NCBI GenBank assembly: GCA_003586115.2
Contig: QVOM02000101.1
Coordinates: 26,629,659-26,693,658, forward strand
From: Salvator merianae
Taxonomy: Eukaryota > Chordata > Lepidosauria > Squamata > Teiidae
Length of the DNA: 64,000 bases
Reading direction: 5' to 3'
Below, in pieces: positions 1-10,250 of the stretch; the stretch's first letter is position 1; every line of letters starts with the position of its first letter. Position numbers and translations under genes: made by a program. Below the pieces are notes generated by a model that made no database searches, was not told where the DNA came from, and worked only from the letters and a program-made list of their open reading frames with translations.

Positions 1-1
1 T

Positions 2-340
2 GGTCTGCAAACCATGTCCTACGAGGAATGGTTAAAGGACCTAGGAATGTTTAGCCTGCAGAAGAGAAGACTGAGAGGAGACATGATAGCTGTTTTCAAG
101 TATCTGAAGGGCTGTCACAGTGCAGAAGGATTGGCCCTATTCTCAGTTGCGCAAGAAGGAAGGACTAGAAACAATGGGATGAAACTTCAAGGGAGTAGAT
201 ACAGGCTAGATATTAGGAAAAACTTCCTGACCGTAAGGGCAATCAGTCATTGGAACAGGTTGCCACAGGAGGTGGTAGGCTCTCCTTCGCTGGAGGTCTT
301 CAAGGAGAGGCTGGACAGTTATCTGTCTGGGATGCTTTAG
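2..340 (+). pseudogene. CR1 ORF2 C-terminal fragment
   Basis: The frame is open from base 2 and encodes the C-terminal ~112 residues of a CR1 endonuclease/reverse-transcriptase polyprotein. It includes the conserved tail motifs RRLRGDMIAVFKYLKG, RLDIRKNFL and HWNRLP. This segment follows the reverse-transcriptase domain and is the best conserved part of CR1 proteins across reptiles and birds. No frameshift or stop interrupts it in the visible part. Whether the element was ever full length cannot be told. It is a transposon remnant, not a host gene. Confidence 0.9.
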
Positions 341-396
341 TGAATCCTGCATTGAGCAGGGGGTTGGACTCGATGACTCTACAGGTCCCTTCCAAC

Positions 397-421
397 TCTA
401 TGATTCTATGATTCTATGATT
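397..421 (+). repeat. CR1 3'-terminal ATTCTATG repeats
   Basis: About three copies of the 8-bp unit ATTCTATG close the element. In CR1 this short repeat is the 3' terminus recognised during target-primed reverse transcription, and it replaces a poly(A) tail. Confidence 0.9.
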
Positions 422-3400
422 CAGTTCCAAATAACTGCTAGTGAGGTGGAAGAAGGCCGCTCTCCAAAGACCAACACAATGAGGAAATAACTGGTATTTT
501 GCAGAGTGGAATATCTGGGTTTTGGAGAGTTTGTTGGGTACTTTATTGTGTATAGCTGGTTCAAGAGCTAGAAGGTGGCTGATTACTAAGGTAGCCTGAG
601 AACATGATTGGAGGAGTGAAGGATTTGAGTACATTGTCTCAGGGAGGAAGGGCTTGAAATTGCTTTTCATTCAGAGGACTTGCCTGCACTCCTAACAGTG
701 CTCAAAGTATGCATAGTAACAAAAAGTAAAGCTAATTTAAACACATTTTAAGATGCAAAAGAAATAAAACCATAACAAGTAGTAAATAACAATTCAGATA
801 CATTAAAAAGTAAAATAATTATAATAGTAATAAAAATAAAATAATTGCCATTTGCCAGTTAATTATATGGAAATTTGAACCAGTGGTATTTTAGATAATT
901 TTGGCATACTCTAAAGCAATTGTCAATTGCCAATTGTAAATACATTTATTGGTTTTTGGGCAGTGCAGGTTTAGATATTTTCACCCTATTGACAGCAAAT
1001 AGCCAATAGTCAATTGTCTTATATTGTCTTCTTGAGTCAATGCTATTTTAGGTATATTAGCCCTGCTGTAATCCAATTGCCATATATGGACCATTAAGCC
1101 AGTTCTGTTTTAGGTGCCTTAGCCAGTTGCCCTATATGAAGCCCTGAGGCAACCCTGTGTGAGCTATTATAGGTCATGTAGATCTAAAATATTAGTGGAA
1201 AGTTTTTCGGTTTTGGTTTGTTCTTTTTTTTGGACAGATTGTTCTGTTTCATTTTTATTTTAATAAATGAATAAACATTTGCATATATATTTAAAATATT
1301 AAATGGCCTTATATTAATTCCAAAGCATTTTGAATGGTCTTAATGGAGTTAAGTTTTAAGTTGCATAGAATTTAAATTATGAAACTATTTCAAAAGGCAT
1401 TAAGGCCAAACTATACAGAAGAACATTTTATTCTGAAGAAGAAGAGGGGATTCAGATGAGACATAAAGATATCACCCAGAAGAACATCTGTACTTTAGTC
1501 AGCTCTGGCTTTTTAAAAGAGAACAACTTCACTAACTATCCTTTATTTAGAAGCTCAGCATTTTTTATCTTTCCTGCCGTGAGCCAGTGGTGACCCTTTG
1601 CAACGGTAAGTAATTAAATCTCAGAGATGTAATAAGGGCTTATGACATTCTCAAAAGAAGAATCAAAAAATAGAACTCTGACAATCTCACCTCTGAAAAA
1701 TAAGTTTTTGAAATATCCAATTTTCCATTGACTTTTTAGCTCTTGGTTTCAGGGTTGCAGACTTGTGCATAAGCAAAAATGTAACTGTTACGTAACAAAT
1801 ATTGTGGTAGCAAGTGAGAGAACTGTATTTCTTTGTATTTTTAATAGCCATAGCTATTATTATAATTACATGCTATTCATACATATTGCATATAATGAAT
1901 GCCTCAGATGATATGGATATAATTTGAAGAGACTGACATGGGTTTATTTAAAGGATACTATGGCCCATATAAGGCAGAGGATTCATGTGAATGCTTTCTC
2001 TCTTTTTTTCAACACTGCCCAGTATTTAAAATAAAGTTCTCAATCAGGTAAAAACATTTTTCCTGCCTGCTCCATTATGTATTAGACTGATGTGTTAATT
2101 TTAACACAAATATCTTAGAGTACTTCACATCTAACGTAAAAAAAATACATGTGTAGTTTCTGGCCCTTACATAAGACACCAACAGAACCTGAAAAATAAT
2201 GTATGACCTTAAAATATGAAACGTGTCACTGTGTTTGGGGATTTATTCTGCTTTTTAGATTAATAGAGCCCACAGATTTTTAATCTCTTCTGGGAATGAG
2301 CCATTCAATTCACATGCCATAACACAACCTTAAAAGGCTGGACCTATGTGGCATGACTTAGTTCCTGACAAAGAAGAAAACTATAGCACGACCAGATGAA
2401 GTAGCAAAGAAGCCTTTGGTTAAAGCTGGACAAGTGATATTATCTGGACAATACTAATTTTTCAAGGTCTGGATTTACATCTTGTGATGTTGGCACTTGG
2501 GACCTGTACTCCTGATCTCTCTATCTCTGTAGCTGTGTCTCCATTTCATGGCAACCACACATTTCCTAGGTCCCCAGGGTGGCCAGACTCCACTTCCCCC
2601 CTGAAACATTTGGGAGGAGCGACTAGGATTCTGAGAGTCCATCAAAGACACTTAATGGTCAGTGTGAGAAGAGTGATATGAAAGCCTTTAGTTCATGCAC
2701 TGACAGTGTCCTTCATCATAGCAAGATGAGCTGCCACCAACTCAAGGGGCTGTTGTACCTGTATAGGAAGTAACATGCCCCACCAATAGCCATGGGGCCA
2801 GGGAGGCACTCTAGCTGACCCCAGCTGGGCCATAGTGAGGCTGTAACAATGAAGGTGTCTCCTCTCAGGTGCCATCTGTGTCATGCCTTATCTCCACCCA
2901 CTTCATTTTCTTGTTGTGATCATAATCCAGATTTATAGAGGTTAGAGTGGGTGTTCCAAGGGAGGTGAGAAGGCACTCCCTCTTTTAATTTCCCTGTTCC
3001 ATCAGCCAATCGTATGCAGCAGCACAATATTCTAGTCGCTACCTGTTGGAGGGATCCTTTCACTTTTACACTGGAGCATGCTTAGGGATCTATGATTTTT
3101 CATAGCAGTAATTTTCAGTCTTCTTTTTCTGCATAAAAACAATGTTAGGAATCTCAGGGGCTCCATTATTTTGCTGTCTGCATTTTTTCCTTTTATTGAC
3201 TTGATTCTTACCTGCATATTAAACTTTATACTTTCCTTGATTGCTCTGAGTGGCAGTTTGTCGATGTGTCCATTTTTTGGGGGGGAGGATTCTGTCAGAC
3301 TATGGTCACAGCTTCCCTAAACAATTACAATCTAAGTGAATTGAATAAGGCTGCCTCCAGTTGGCAGTTATATATTGAAAAACATAGTGATATTCTGGAA

Positions 3401-4402
3401 GAAAGCACTTCTGGAATAATCACTATTTGTTCAGGTTGCTGGGCAACTGCATGGGGCAAGTGAAAGGACTTACCTAGTCTTGACACAAGTTCCTGTGATA
3501 TTATCAGTGTGATCAGTGCCTTGTATGTATGTGCAGCCACCATTTTGGGTTAGCTTTAGCCCACACACGTGCAGTAGCCATTTTGAAAATGATAGGTTGC
3601 GGGAGCTGTTGTCCAGATGAGGTAAGTCCTTCTGTTTTATTGCAAAACCCAGATTGGATGTAGATTTTCCTGCAATAACAATATTGTGGCATATCACCCC
3701 AATATACTGAGTTTTACACCTCATCTGGATGAAGCCTATGTCACTCTGACAGAAGGAGTGGAGTATGATGAACAATTACAATGTTAGTGAATGGACAAAA
3801 GCCTAAATTTACAAAAGAAAGTAGCAAGAGGGATGGAAACAGATAGCAATTACTGAATCACAGGAAGTCATTTGGTGTTTCTTGACACCTTTTCTCTCCG
3901 TGTGCTGCTTCATCACAATCTTTTCCATGACACTGTCATGGCCTCCAGAAATAAGGAACTATGGATCCCAGAGAACCTCAGGGCACTGCTGCAACTACTG
4001 ATGGAGAGCATTAGCCAGGAACTCTTAATCTTTGGTCCTGTGAACACAAGAACAGATAGTAATGCACTGGAGTGCTCCTTCCAAGAAAGGGATTCTTTTT
4101 CTGTGCAAGAGTACGGCTGGATCATAGACTGTGAAGACCAGTTGTCCACAGTGACAGAGACGTGTTCCACAAGTTGTTTTGGTGTGTTGTGTGAACACAC
4201 TAAATGTTTTTGTTGTGTTCTCCCCTGATGAAGAATCCACCCATTATTCAAGTGGATTCTATTTTTAAGAACAGGGTAAGGCTTCTGTGTAGCAAGCTCC
4301 TTTATGTGATCCAAATATCATCCTCTCTCAGGTGGTAGATGGGTCAAGGAAGCTCCATCACTGGCAGTCTGATCAGATCACTGATTTCTCTGCTCCTTTC
4401 AG
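422..4402. other. AT-rich DNA without recognised gene
   Basis: I see no gene here. 720-1430 is very AT-rich with many stops in all frames. 2560-2680 resembles 30815-30900 (both contain GGCCAxACTCCAC followed by an ACATTT motif), so both may be scraps of one old repeat. 3615-3735 shares a core (ATATCACCCCAATAT-like) with the complement of 63420-63470. Confidence 0.6.
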
Positions 4403-4539
4403 TTATTTATTTATTTGCATTTTTATCCTGCCCTTTACCCAAAGATCTCAGGGTGGGTTACAACAATTAAAACAACAACAACAAAAAACTCATAAAAGGC
4501 GCACAATAAAACAGGAGTCTGAAAGTAGGGAGGGAAATC

Positions 4540-5117
4540 TGTACCTTTAGCCAAAGGCAAGGGTAAATAGGTGCATCTTTATTGCTTTCCTAAAGATGTA
4601 AAGTTAGGAAGCTTGACACATCTCTGGGGGATGAGTGTTCCACAGTCTGGGGGCCAACACTGAAAAGGTCCTATCCTGGGTGCCCACCCTTTCAGCTGTT
4701 GAAGGTGGTGGTACAACCAGGAGGGCCTCATCTTAAGGCACGGGCAGGCTGATATGGGACAAGACACATCTTTAGGTATTTGGGGCCCAAGCCATTTAGG
4801 ACCTTAAGCTAAGGTTAATACCTTGAATTGGGCTTGGTAGCGAATTGGCAGCCAATGCAGTTCTTTTAAGACCGGCCATGATATGCGTCAGGCCAGCTGT
4901 TCCAGTCAGTAGTCGTGCTGCTACATTCTGCACCAGTTGCAGCTTCTGAACTGTCTTCAAGGGCAGCCCCATGTAAAGCACATTACACTAATTCAATCTG
5001 GAAGTTACCAAAGCATGGATTACTGTGGCCAGATTATCTCTGTCCAGAAGGGGTCGTAGTTGGTGAACCAGCCATAGCCGGAGGTATGCCTTTTTGGCCA
5101 CCGCCTCCACTTGAGTT
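4540..5117 (-). pseudogene. L2 ORF2 C-terminal region, decayed
   Basis: Conceptual minus-strand reading gives the L2 C-terminal region in broken frames. An AYLRLWLVHQLRPLLDRDN-like segment at about 5040-5090 is followed by LYMGLPLKTVQKLQLVQN at 4925-4981, then LHWLP-like, VLNGLGPKYL-like and a final FRKAIKMHLFTLA-like segment near 4560-4610. In-frame stops and frameshifts separate the blocks. No catalytic residues are expected in this part. The match to L2 is by motif order and spacing. Confidence 0.8.
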
Positions 5118-5768
5118 TCAAGTGTAAACATAGAGTACACCCAGATTCCACACATGTCCTTTCCAGGTCAAAGCAACTGCATCAAGGGTCAGATGCCTTC
5201 CAACTTCATGGACCCGAGACCCTCTGACACACAGTACCTTCGTCTTGTCTGGATTCAGCTTCAATTTATTGGCCCTCATCCAGCCCATTACTGCTTCCAG
5301 GCACCTGTCCAATACTTCAACTACTGATCCTGATTTAGATGGCACAGATATGTGGAGCGGGGTGTCATCTGCATATTGATGACATCTGACTCCAAATCTC
5401 CTGATAATCTCTCCCAGTGACTTCATATAGATATTGAAAAGCATGGGAGATAAGACTGACCATTGAGGAACCCCACACCTGAGTTCCCAGGATGACGAGC
5501 AGGAATCTCCCACAACTACCTTCTGGAATCGGCCTTGGATATAGGAGTGGAACCATTGTAACACAGTGCCTCCAACTCCTAAACTCCGTAGTCTCTCCAG
5601 AAGGATATCATGATCAATGGTGTCAAAAGCTGCCAAGAGATCCAGGAGACGCATTCCCCTTCTCTTTCTCCCAGAAAAGCTCTCACGTAGCACGACCAAG
5701 CTTGTTTCTGTGCCGTAACCAGACCTGAAGCCAGACTGAAATGGGTCTAGGTAAACAGTTTCTTCCAA
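5118..5768 (-). pseudogene. L2 reverse-transcriptase fragment
   Basis: This is a 216-codon open stretch of L2 reverse transcriptase. Family motifs in order are DPFQSGFRSGYGTETS (about residues 8-23), LLAAFDTIDHDILLERL (about 44-60), CGVPQWSVLSPMLFNIYM (about 98-115) and the polymerase motif HQYADD (about 130-135). MGWMRANKLKLNPDKTKVL follows. The usual PQG is PQW here, a change in a strongly conserved motif, so the protein would probably be inactive even if translated. Upstream coding sequence was separated by the CR1 insertion and continues at 8061. The downstream part (4540-5117) is in other frames because of indels. Confidence 0.9.
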
Positions 5769-5860
5769 GCATACTTGTAGTTCATAGAATCACAGAATCA
5801 TAGAGTTGGAAGGGACCTCCAGGGTCATCGAGTCCAACCCCCTGCTCAATGCAGGATTCA

Positions 5861-7510
5861 CTAAAGCATCCCAGACAGATATCTGTCCAGCCTTTCCTTG
5901 AAGATCTCCAGTGAAGGAGAACCCACCACCTCATGTGGCAACCTGTTCCAGTGACTGATTGCCCTTACGGTCAGGAAGTTTTTCCTAATATCTAGCCTGT
6001 ATCTACTCCCTTGAAGTTTCATCCCATTGTTTCTAGTCCTTCCTTCTTGCGCAACTGAGAATAGGGCCAATCCTTCTGCACTGTGACAGCCCTTCAGATA
6101 CTTGAAAACAGCTATCATATCTCCTCTCAGTCTTCTCTTCTGCTGGCTAAACATTCCTAGGTCCTTTAACTGTTCCTCGTAGGACATGGTTTGCAGACCA
6201 CTCACCATTTTGGTCGCCCTTCTCTGAACTTGTTCCAGTTTGTCAATGTCCCTTTTAAACTGGGGCGCCCAGAACTGGACACAATACTCCAGATGAGGTC
6301 TGACCAAGGAAGAGTAAAGTGGGACAATTACTTCTCCTGATCTAGACTCTATACTCCTCTTGATACAGCCCAGGATGGTGTTTGCCTTTTTTGCAGCTGC
6401 ATCACACTGTTGACTCATGTTTAATCTATGATCTACTAGTATACCCAGATCCTTTTCACATGTGCTGCTGCTCAGCGAGATTCCTCCCATTCTGTATTGG
6501 ATATTGTCATTTTTCTTACCTAGATGTAAAACTTTGCATTTCTCCCTGTTAAATGTCATTCTGTTAGTTTCAGCCCACTGTTCAAGCTTGTCCAAATCAT
6601 TTTGAATCCTCTCCTTCTCCTCCCTAGTGTTAGCAACCCCTCCTAGCTTTGTGTCATCTGCAAACTTGATCAGCGTCCCCTCGACACCTTCATCCAGATC
6701 GTTTATAAAAATGTTGAACAGCAATGGGCCCAAGACAGAGCCTTGCGGTACCCCACTCGAGACAGTCTTCCAATCGGATGTGAAGCCATTTATGACCACT
6801 CTTTGAGTACGATCACTAAGCCAGTTATGAATCCACCTAACAGTTGTCCTGTCAATCCCATATTTGATCATTTTTTCAATAAGTATAGTATGAGACACCT
6901 TGTCAAACGCTTTGCTAAAGTCAAGATTTACTATGTCCACAGCCTTTCCTTGATCGATCCATCCAGTAATTTTGTCATAAAAGGAAATGAGATTAGTCTG
7001 GCATGACTTGTTTTTTACAAATCCATGTTGGCTTTGGTTAATTACTGCATTCCCATCCAAGTGCTCCCATATATGCTGTTTAATGATTTGTTCAAATATC
7101 TTGCCTGGTATTGAAGTCAGGCTCACAGGCCTGTAGTTGCCAGGGTCAGCCTTCTTTCCTTTTTTAAAGATAGGTACAACATTTGCCCTTCTCCAATCTT
7201 CTGGGACTTCTCCTGTTTGCCATGAGTTCTCAAATATCACAGAGAGTGGTTCAGCATTTATATCAGCTAATACCTTCAGCACCCTAGGATGTAATCCATC
7301 TGGGCCTGGAGACTTGAATACATTTAAGTTTGCTAAGTGTTCCCTCACTTTCTCCTTGTCCATACAGAGCCTTGATTCTCTTATTCCCTCAACAGCACAG
7401 TGAAGGCCAACTGATGTTTCCTTTCCTTTCTGAGAGAAAACAGATGCAAAATAGGAATTCAGAAGTTCTGCCTTTCGTAATGTCGTTTTTGACCAAATCA
7501 CCCTTCTCAT
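5861..7510 (-). pseudogene. CR1 reverse transcriptase, long open frame
   Basis: This 549-codon frame covers the CR1 reverse-transcriptase domain and C-terminal region. Motifs in order are SPGPDGLHPRVL (about residues 67-78), NYRPVSLTSIPGK (about 125-137), NLDFSKAFDKVSH (about 195-207), SGVPQGSVLGPLLF (about 252-265), the catalytic KFADDTK (about 282-288) and the conserved tail RLDIRKNFL. All expected catalytic aspartates are present and no stop interrupts it. The listed methionine is not a real start, because homology continues upstream in another frame (7476-8048) across a one-base frameshift. It is a remnant of a larger endonuclease/RT polyprotein. The element is 5'-truncated and cannot be autonomous. 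Confidence 0.93.
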
Positions 7511-8048
7511 TTTTTAAAGGTCCTATAGCTTCTTTGACTTTTCTTTTGCTTCTGAAATACCCCCAAAACCCTTTTTTATTGTTTTTGGCCTCTCTTGCAA
7601 TCCTCAATTCATTTTTAGCTTTAGCCTTTCTGACACTTATCCTGCAGTTCCTGCAGATTGCATTATATTCTTTTTTTGATATGTCCCCCTCTTTCCATTT
7701 TTTAAACATTTCTTTTTTTCTTTTTACCAAGTTATTAAGTTTAGGGTTCATCCACCCTGGTCTCTTTAGATGCTTGCCATTCTTTCTTTTTTTAGGAATT
7801 GTTAAAGATTGTGCCTCTAGAATCTCCTTTCTCAAAATTCCCCATCCTTCCTGGACATTTCTGTCCTTTAAGACATCCAGCCAATGGATCCTTCCTACCC
7901 TCCTTCTGAGTCCATCAAAATCTGCTCCTCTGAAATATAATCTTGAAGTCTGAGTCCTCTCAGATCTCCCTCCTTTTGTTATCCAGAACTCAATGATAGC
8001 ATGGTCACTGCCACCCAGGGTCCCAGTCACCCTTACTTCCTCAACCAT
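7476..8048 (-). pseudogene. CR1 endonuclease tail and linker
   Basis: The frame begins in the last part of the APE-type endonuclease, where LGGSDHAIIEF contains the SDH signature around residues 12-18. It continues through the basic linker (GWMNPKLNNLVKRKKEMFKKW). The N-terminal endonuclease, with the catalytic Glu and GDFN-type motifs, is missing because of 5' truncation. A one-base frameshift at about 7471-7472 separates this frame from the reverse transcriptase. Beyond it the frame reads unrelated residues to about 7389. Confidence 0.88.
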
Positions 8049-8057
8049 TTCCTCCCT

Positions 8058-8125
8058 GTTGAACAGCTACGGCACTCTCGAATACCTTGCTCAAAAATTG
8101 TGTGTTGGTTATGCTGAACCTTGCC
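8058..8125 (-). mobile_element. L2 LINE, 5' continuation beyond CR1
   Basis: On the minus strand this reads an L2-type NTQFLSKVFESAVAVQ segment, the block just before the L2 reverse-transcriptase segment that resumes at 5782. It proves that the CR1 split one L2 copy. Similarity fades above about 8125, so the true 5' boundary is uncertain. Confidence 0.8.
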
Positions 8126-8831
8126 TAACATTCTTCCACTAATTTAATCTACGCCACTGAATTGCTAGGAACATAACATAAAGATGGAAAGATAACTGTA
8201 GGCATCTTTTTGGTCTTTTTAAGGGAAGTTTGGTTGAAAGTAAGCACACAAACAATGCCTTATATTCCCAAAGAACTTTTGAAACCTCCAACTACAAATC
8301 TGAAGCAGTACTAATATGACGACTGCACCAGAACTTCACTGACTATTTAAGGCGTTAGGTAAAGGTTTTGTTATGTTAAGAGCATTTGCACTGACTCCCA
8401 AGTAAAATGAAGAGCTTTCAGCTGATCACAACAGCCTTTGATTCAAATACCATCTCCACTGTATGCTGTGAAGGCAAAATAACAGAAACAAATTTAATAT
8501 CTTCCAGAGATCTGCTATGCAAAGCAGCAGACTCTTTGCACAGACTAATTCTAGTTGAATCAATATTAATGTATTCATGTTGGATTACAGTGATTTGTGT
8601 ATACATACACACAACGCAAACACATCCCATCTTTAAAAATAGACAATGAGATTAAAATGGAGTTTGAAAATGCATTTATGATCAAATAGCTTTGATGAGT
8701 TAATGACTTATAATTGTTTGCTAAGAGCTCAGACTTGTAATTTAATGAGAGAAAACTTGTTGACAGCAGATATGTGGGAAACAGACTTGAATAGTATAGC
8801 AGCAAAGGACACAAAGATGTTGCATAGAATA

Positions 8832-8889
<58 letters not shown>

Positions 8890-9717
8890 CCTGCTTATAA
8901 GAAAGAAAGAATCATGTTCACTTTGAAACAAAGTGCTACATAAGATGTCACCAACAGCAATTATTTATATTTTCATACATGATTGTCATTTGATTGGACT
9001 GAGTGGGTGGGAGATTTAGCTTGCGTTTATGTCTTTAATATGACTATGGTTTATAGGCTTCAGTGGTTGAAGTTTATTATAATAATAAGACAATATTTTT
9101 CAAGCAAAGAGGGGGGGAAAGTACAAAGTGAAGGATAAGTAACTAATGGCAAAGGTAGAAATCCTCACATGACTTCACTGATGCATTTCAAAAGTTCTAG
9201 AATTCTGTTCCAATTAGTTCCAGAGAGTGAACTAATGAAAGCTCCTGATTAAAACATATTTCATTAACTCATTTCTCCCATCTTAGGTATTATCCACACT
9301 ATACTCTTCTTTGGAGTGGGAACCTCTCAAGCTGCTGTGGAAGCAACTGAGCTGCAGACAATAATCTGATGCCTTACTGAAGAGCCTGGAACACAGTTGC
9401 AGGTGGAACTCCACTTGCAGTAACAAAAACGGCATCCTGAATTGTGCACAGGGATTGGACTGGTGGCTGGAAATTCTCCTCACTTTGGGTTCATCTGTCC
9501 ATTTCCAGCCATGATTCTGACAGACCCAACACATGGGTGAGGAGGCAACTTCACCAGCTAGACCAGCCTGAGAGTAGTTTCTCCCACCTTGATGGTGGCT
9601 GGGCAGGCTCAGGGACTGAACAGAGTCAGGAAGAATTTGCTTGCTCTGCAAACTGTCTACCCCAAATGTGCATGTGTCTCAGATGCTTTGTAATAAATGA
9701 CACAGTTTTACAACACA
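8126..9717. other. No gene recognised
   Basis: Anonymous sequence with a TA array at 8838-8888. 9283-9717 has open frames on both strands that match no family I know. AATAAA occurs at 9691-9696, but nothing else supports a transcript end. Confidence 0.6.
8838..8888. repeat. (TA)n microsatellite
   Basis: About 25 uninterrupted TA units, self-complementary and able to extrude as a cruciform. Confidence 0.97.
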
Positions 9718-10250
9718 ATTGTTGTTTAGTCATTTAGTCACGTTTGACCCTTTGTGATCCCAAGGACTATAGCAAAACAGGATTGTCTGTCCTTTACATT
9801 TTACTGGAAGTTGCACAAGTTCGTGTTCATTGCTTCCATAACACTATCTGTGCATCTTGTCCTCTGCTGTCTCATAAGAACGTAAGAGAAGTATTGCAGC
9901 TGGATTAGAGCACAATCCATCTAGTCCAGCCTCCTGTCTCACACAGTTCCCCACCAATTGCTTCTGGGCATTCTCAAGCAGAATAAAAAGGCAAAATCTT
10001 CACTTGCTCTTGACTCCTCACAAATGGGTTTTACAGGCATTCTAACTGGAGGCAGTACCCAGGCATCTATTCTAATAGCCATTTAGTAGTCTCCTTCTCC
10101 TTTTGACTTTAATCTTTCCTAGAATCAGGATATTTTCTAGTAAATCCTGTCTACTCATTAGGTGGTCAAAGTCTCTGAGTCTCAGCTTCAATATTAGTCT
10201 TTCCAATGAACAATCAGGATTGATTTCCTTTGGTATCAGTCACCATGGTA
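9718..10250 (-). mobile_element. BovB/RTE LINE 3' end, interrupted
   Basis: On the plus strand this reads the reverse complement of a BovB 3' end. It starts with GTTGTTTAGTCATTTAGTC and continues through TTTGTGATCCCAAGGACTAT-like and AACACTATCTGTGCATCTTGT-like blocks. After the insert (9873-10088) it resumes with CTCCTTCTCCTTTTGACTTT and the segment ending near 10250. The order matches the copy at 44956-45345. It covers the C-terminal coding end and short 3' UTR of BovB and is too decayed to encode protein. Confidence 0.85.
9873..10088 (-). mobile_element. CR1/L3-like LINE 3' fragment inside BovB
   Basis: A 216-bp insert flanked by GTCT on both sides (9869-9872 and 10089-10092). It begins CATAAGAACGTAAGA and contains CCATCTAGTCCAGCCTCCTG, a block I recognise from abundant reptile CR1/L3-like LINE 3' UTRs. 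Removing the insert and one GTCT restores the BovB sequence. The exact family is uncertain; a LINE-derived SINE is possible. Confidence 0.7.

Larger units (their letters stand above)
1..421 (+). mobile_element. CR1 LINE, 3' end (cut by window start)
   Basis: This is the 3' end of a CR1 non-LTR retrotransposon. A reading frame for the end of the CR1 reverse-transcriptase protein runs from the window edge to a stop at 338-340. A short 3' UTR follows and ends in repeated ATTCTATG units, the diagnostic CR1 terminus. The C-terminal 108 residues differ at only five positions from the CR1 at 5783-8057, so both belong to one young subfamily. The 5' part lies outside the window. Confidence 0.93.
4403..5782 (-). 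mobile_element. L2 LINE, 3' part (host of nested CR1)
   Basis: Read on the minus strand this is the 3' half of an L2-clade LINE. It contains the middle and end of the reverse transcriptase (5118-5768), the conserved C-terminal region with VLYMGLPLKTVQKLQLVQN (about 4870-4985), and a 3' UTR ending in a TTGTAACCCACCCTGAGAT-like motif and short AAAT repeats near 4403-4430. The element is interrupted at 5783 by a CR1 and resumes at 8058. Removing the insert restores the L2 reading frame across the junction. Several stops and frameshifts show that it is inactive. Confidence 0.9.
5783..8057 (-). mobile_element. CR1 LINE, 5'-truncated, inserted in L2
   Basis: A 2.3-kb CR1 copy on the minus strand. 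Its 3' end at 5783 is ATTCTATG-type. Its 5' end at 8057 lies just upstream of the end of the endonuclease domain, so it lacks the start of ORF2 and all of ORF1, as expected from incomplete reverse transcription. The trinucleotide GTT occurs at both edges (5780-5782 and 8058-8060) and is the likely target duplication. CR1 duplications are typically very short or absent. The element carries an intact reverse-transcriptase reading frame and one frameshift near 7471. Confidence 0.95.

Noticed and set aside
1592..1620. GGTAAGTAA splice-donor-like site
   Set aside because: No acceptor, open exon or homology nearby; such sites are frequent by chance.
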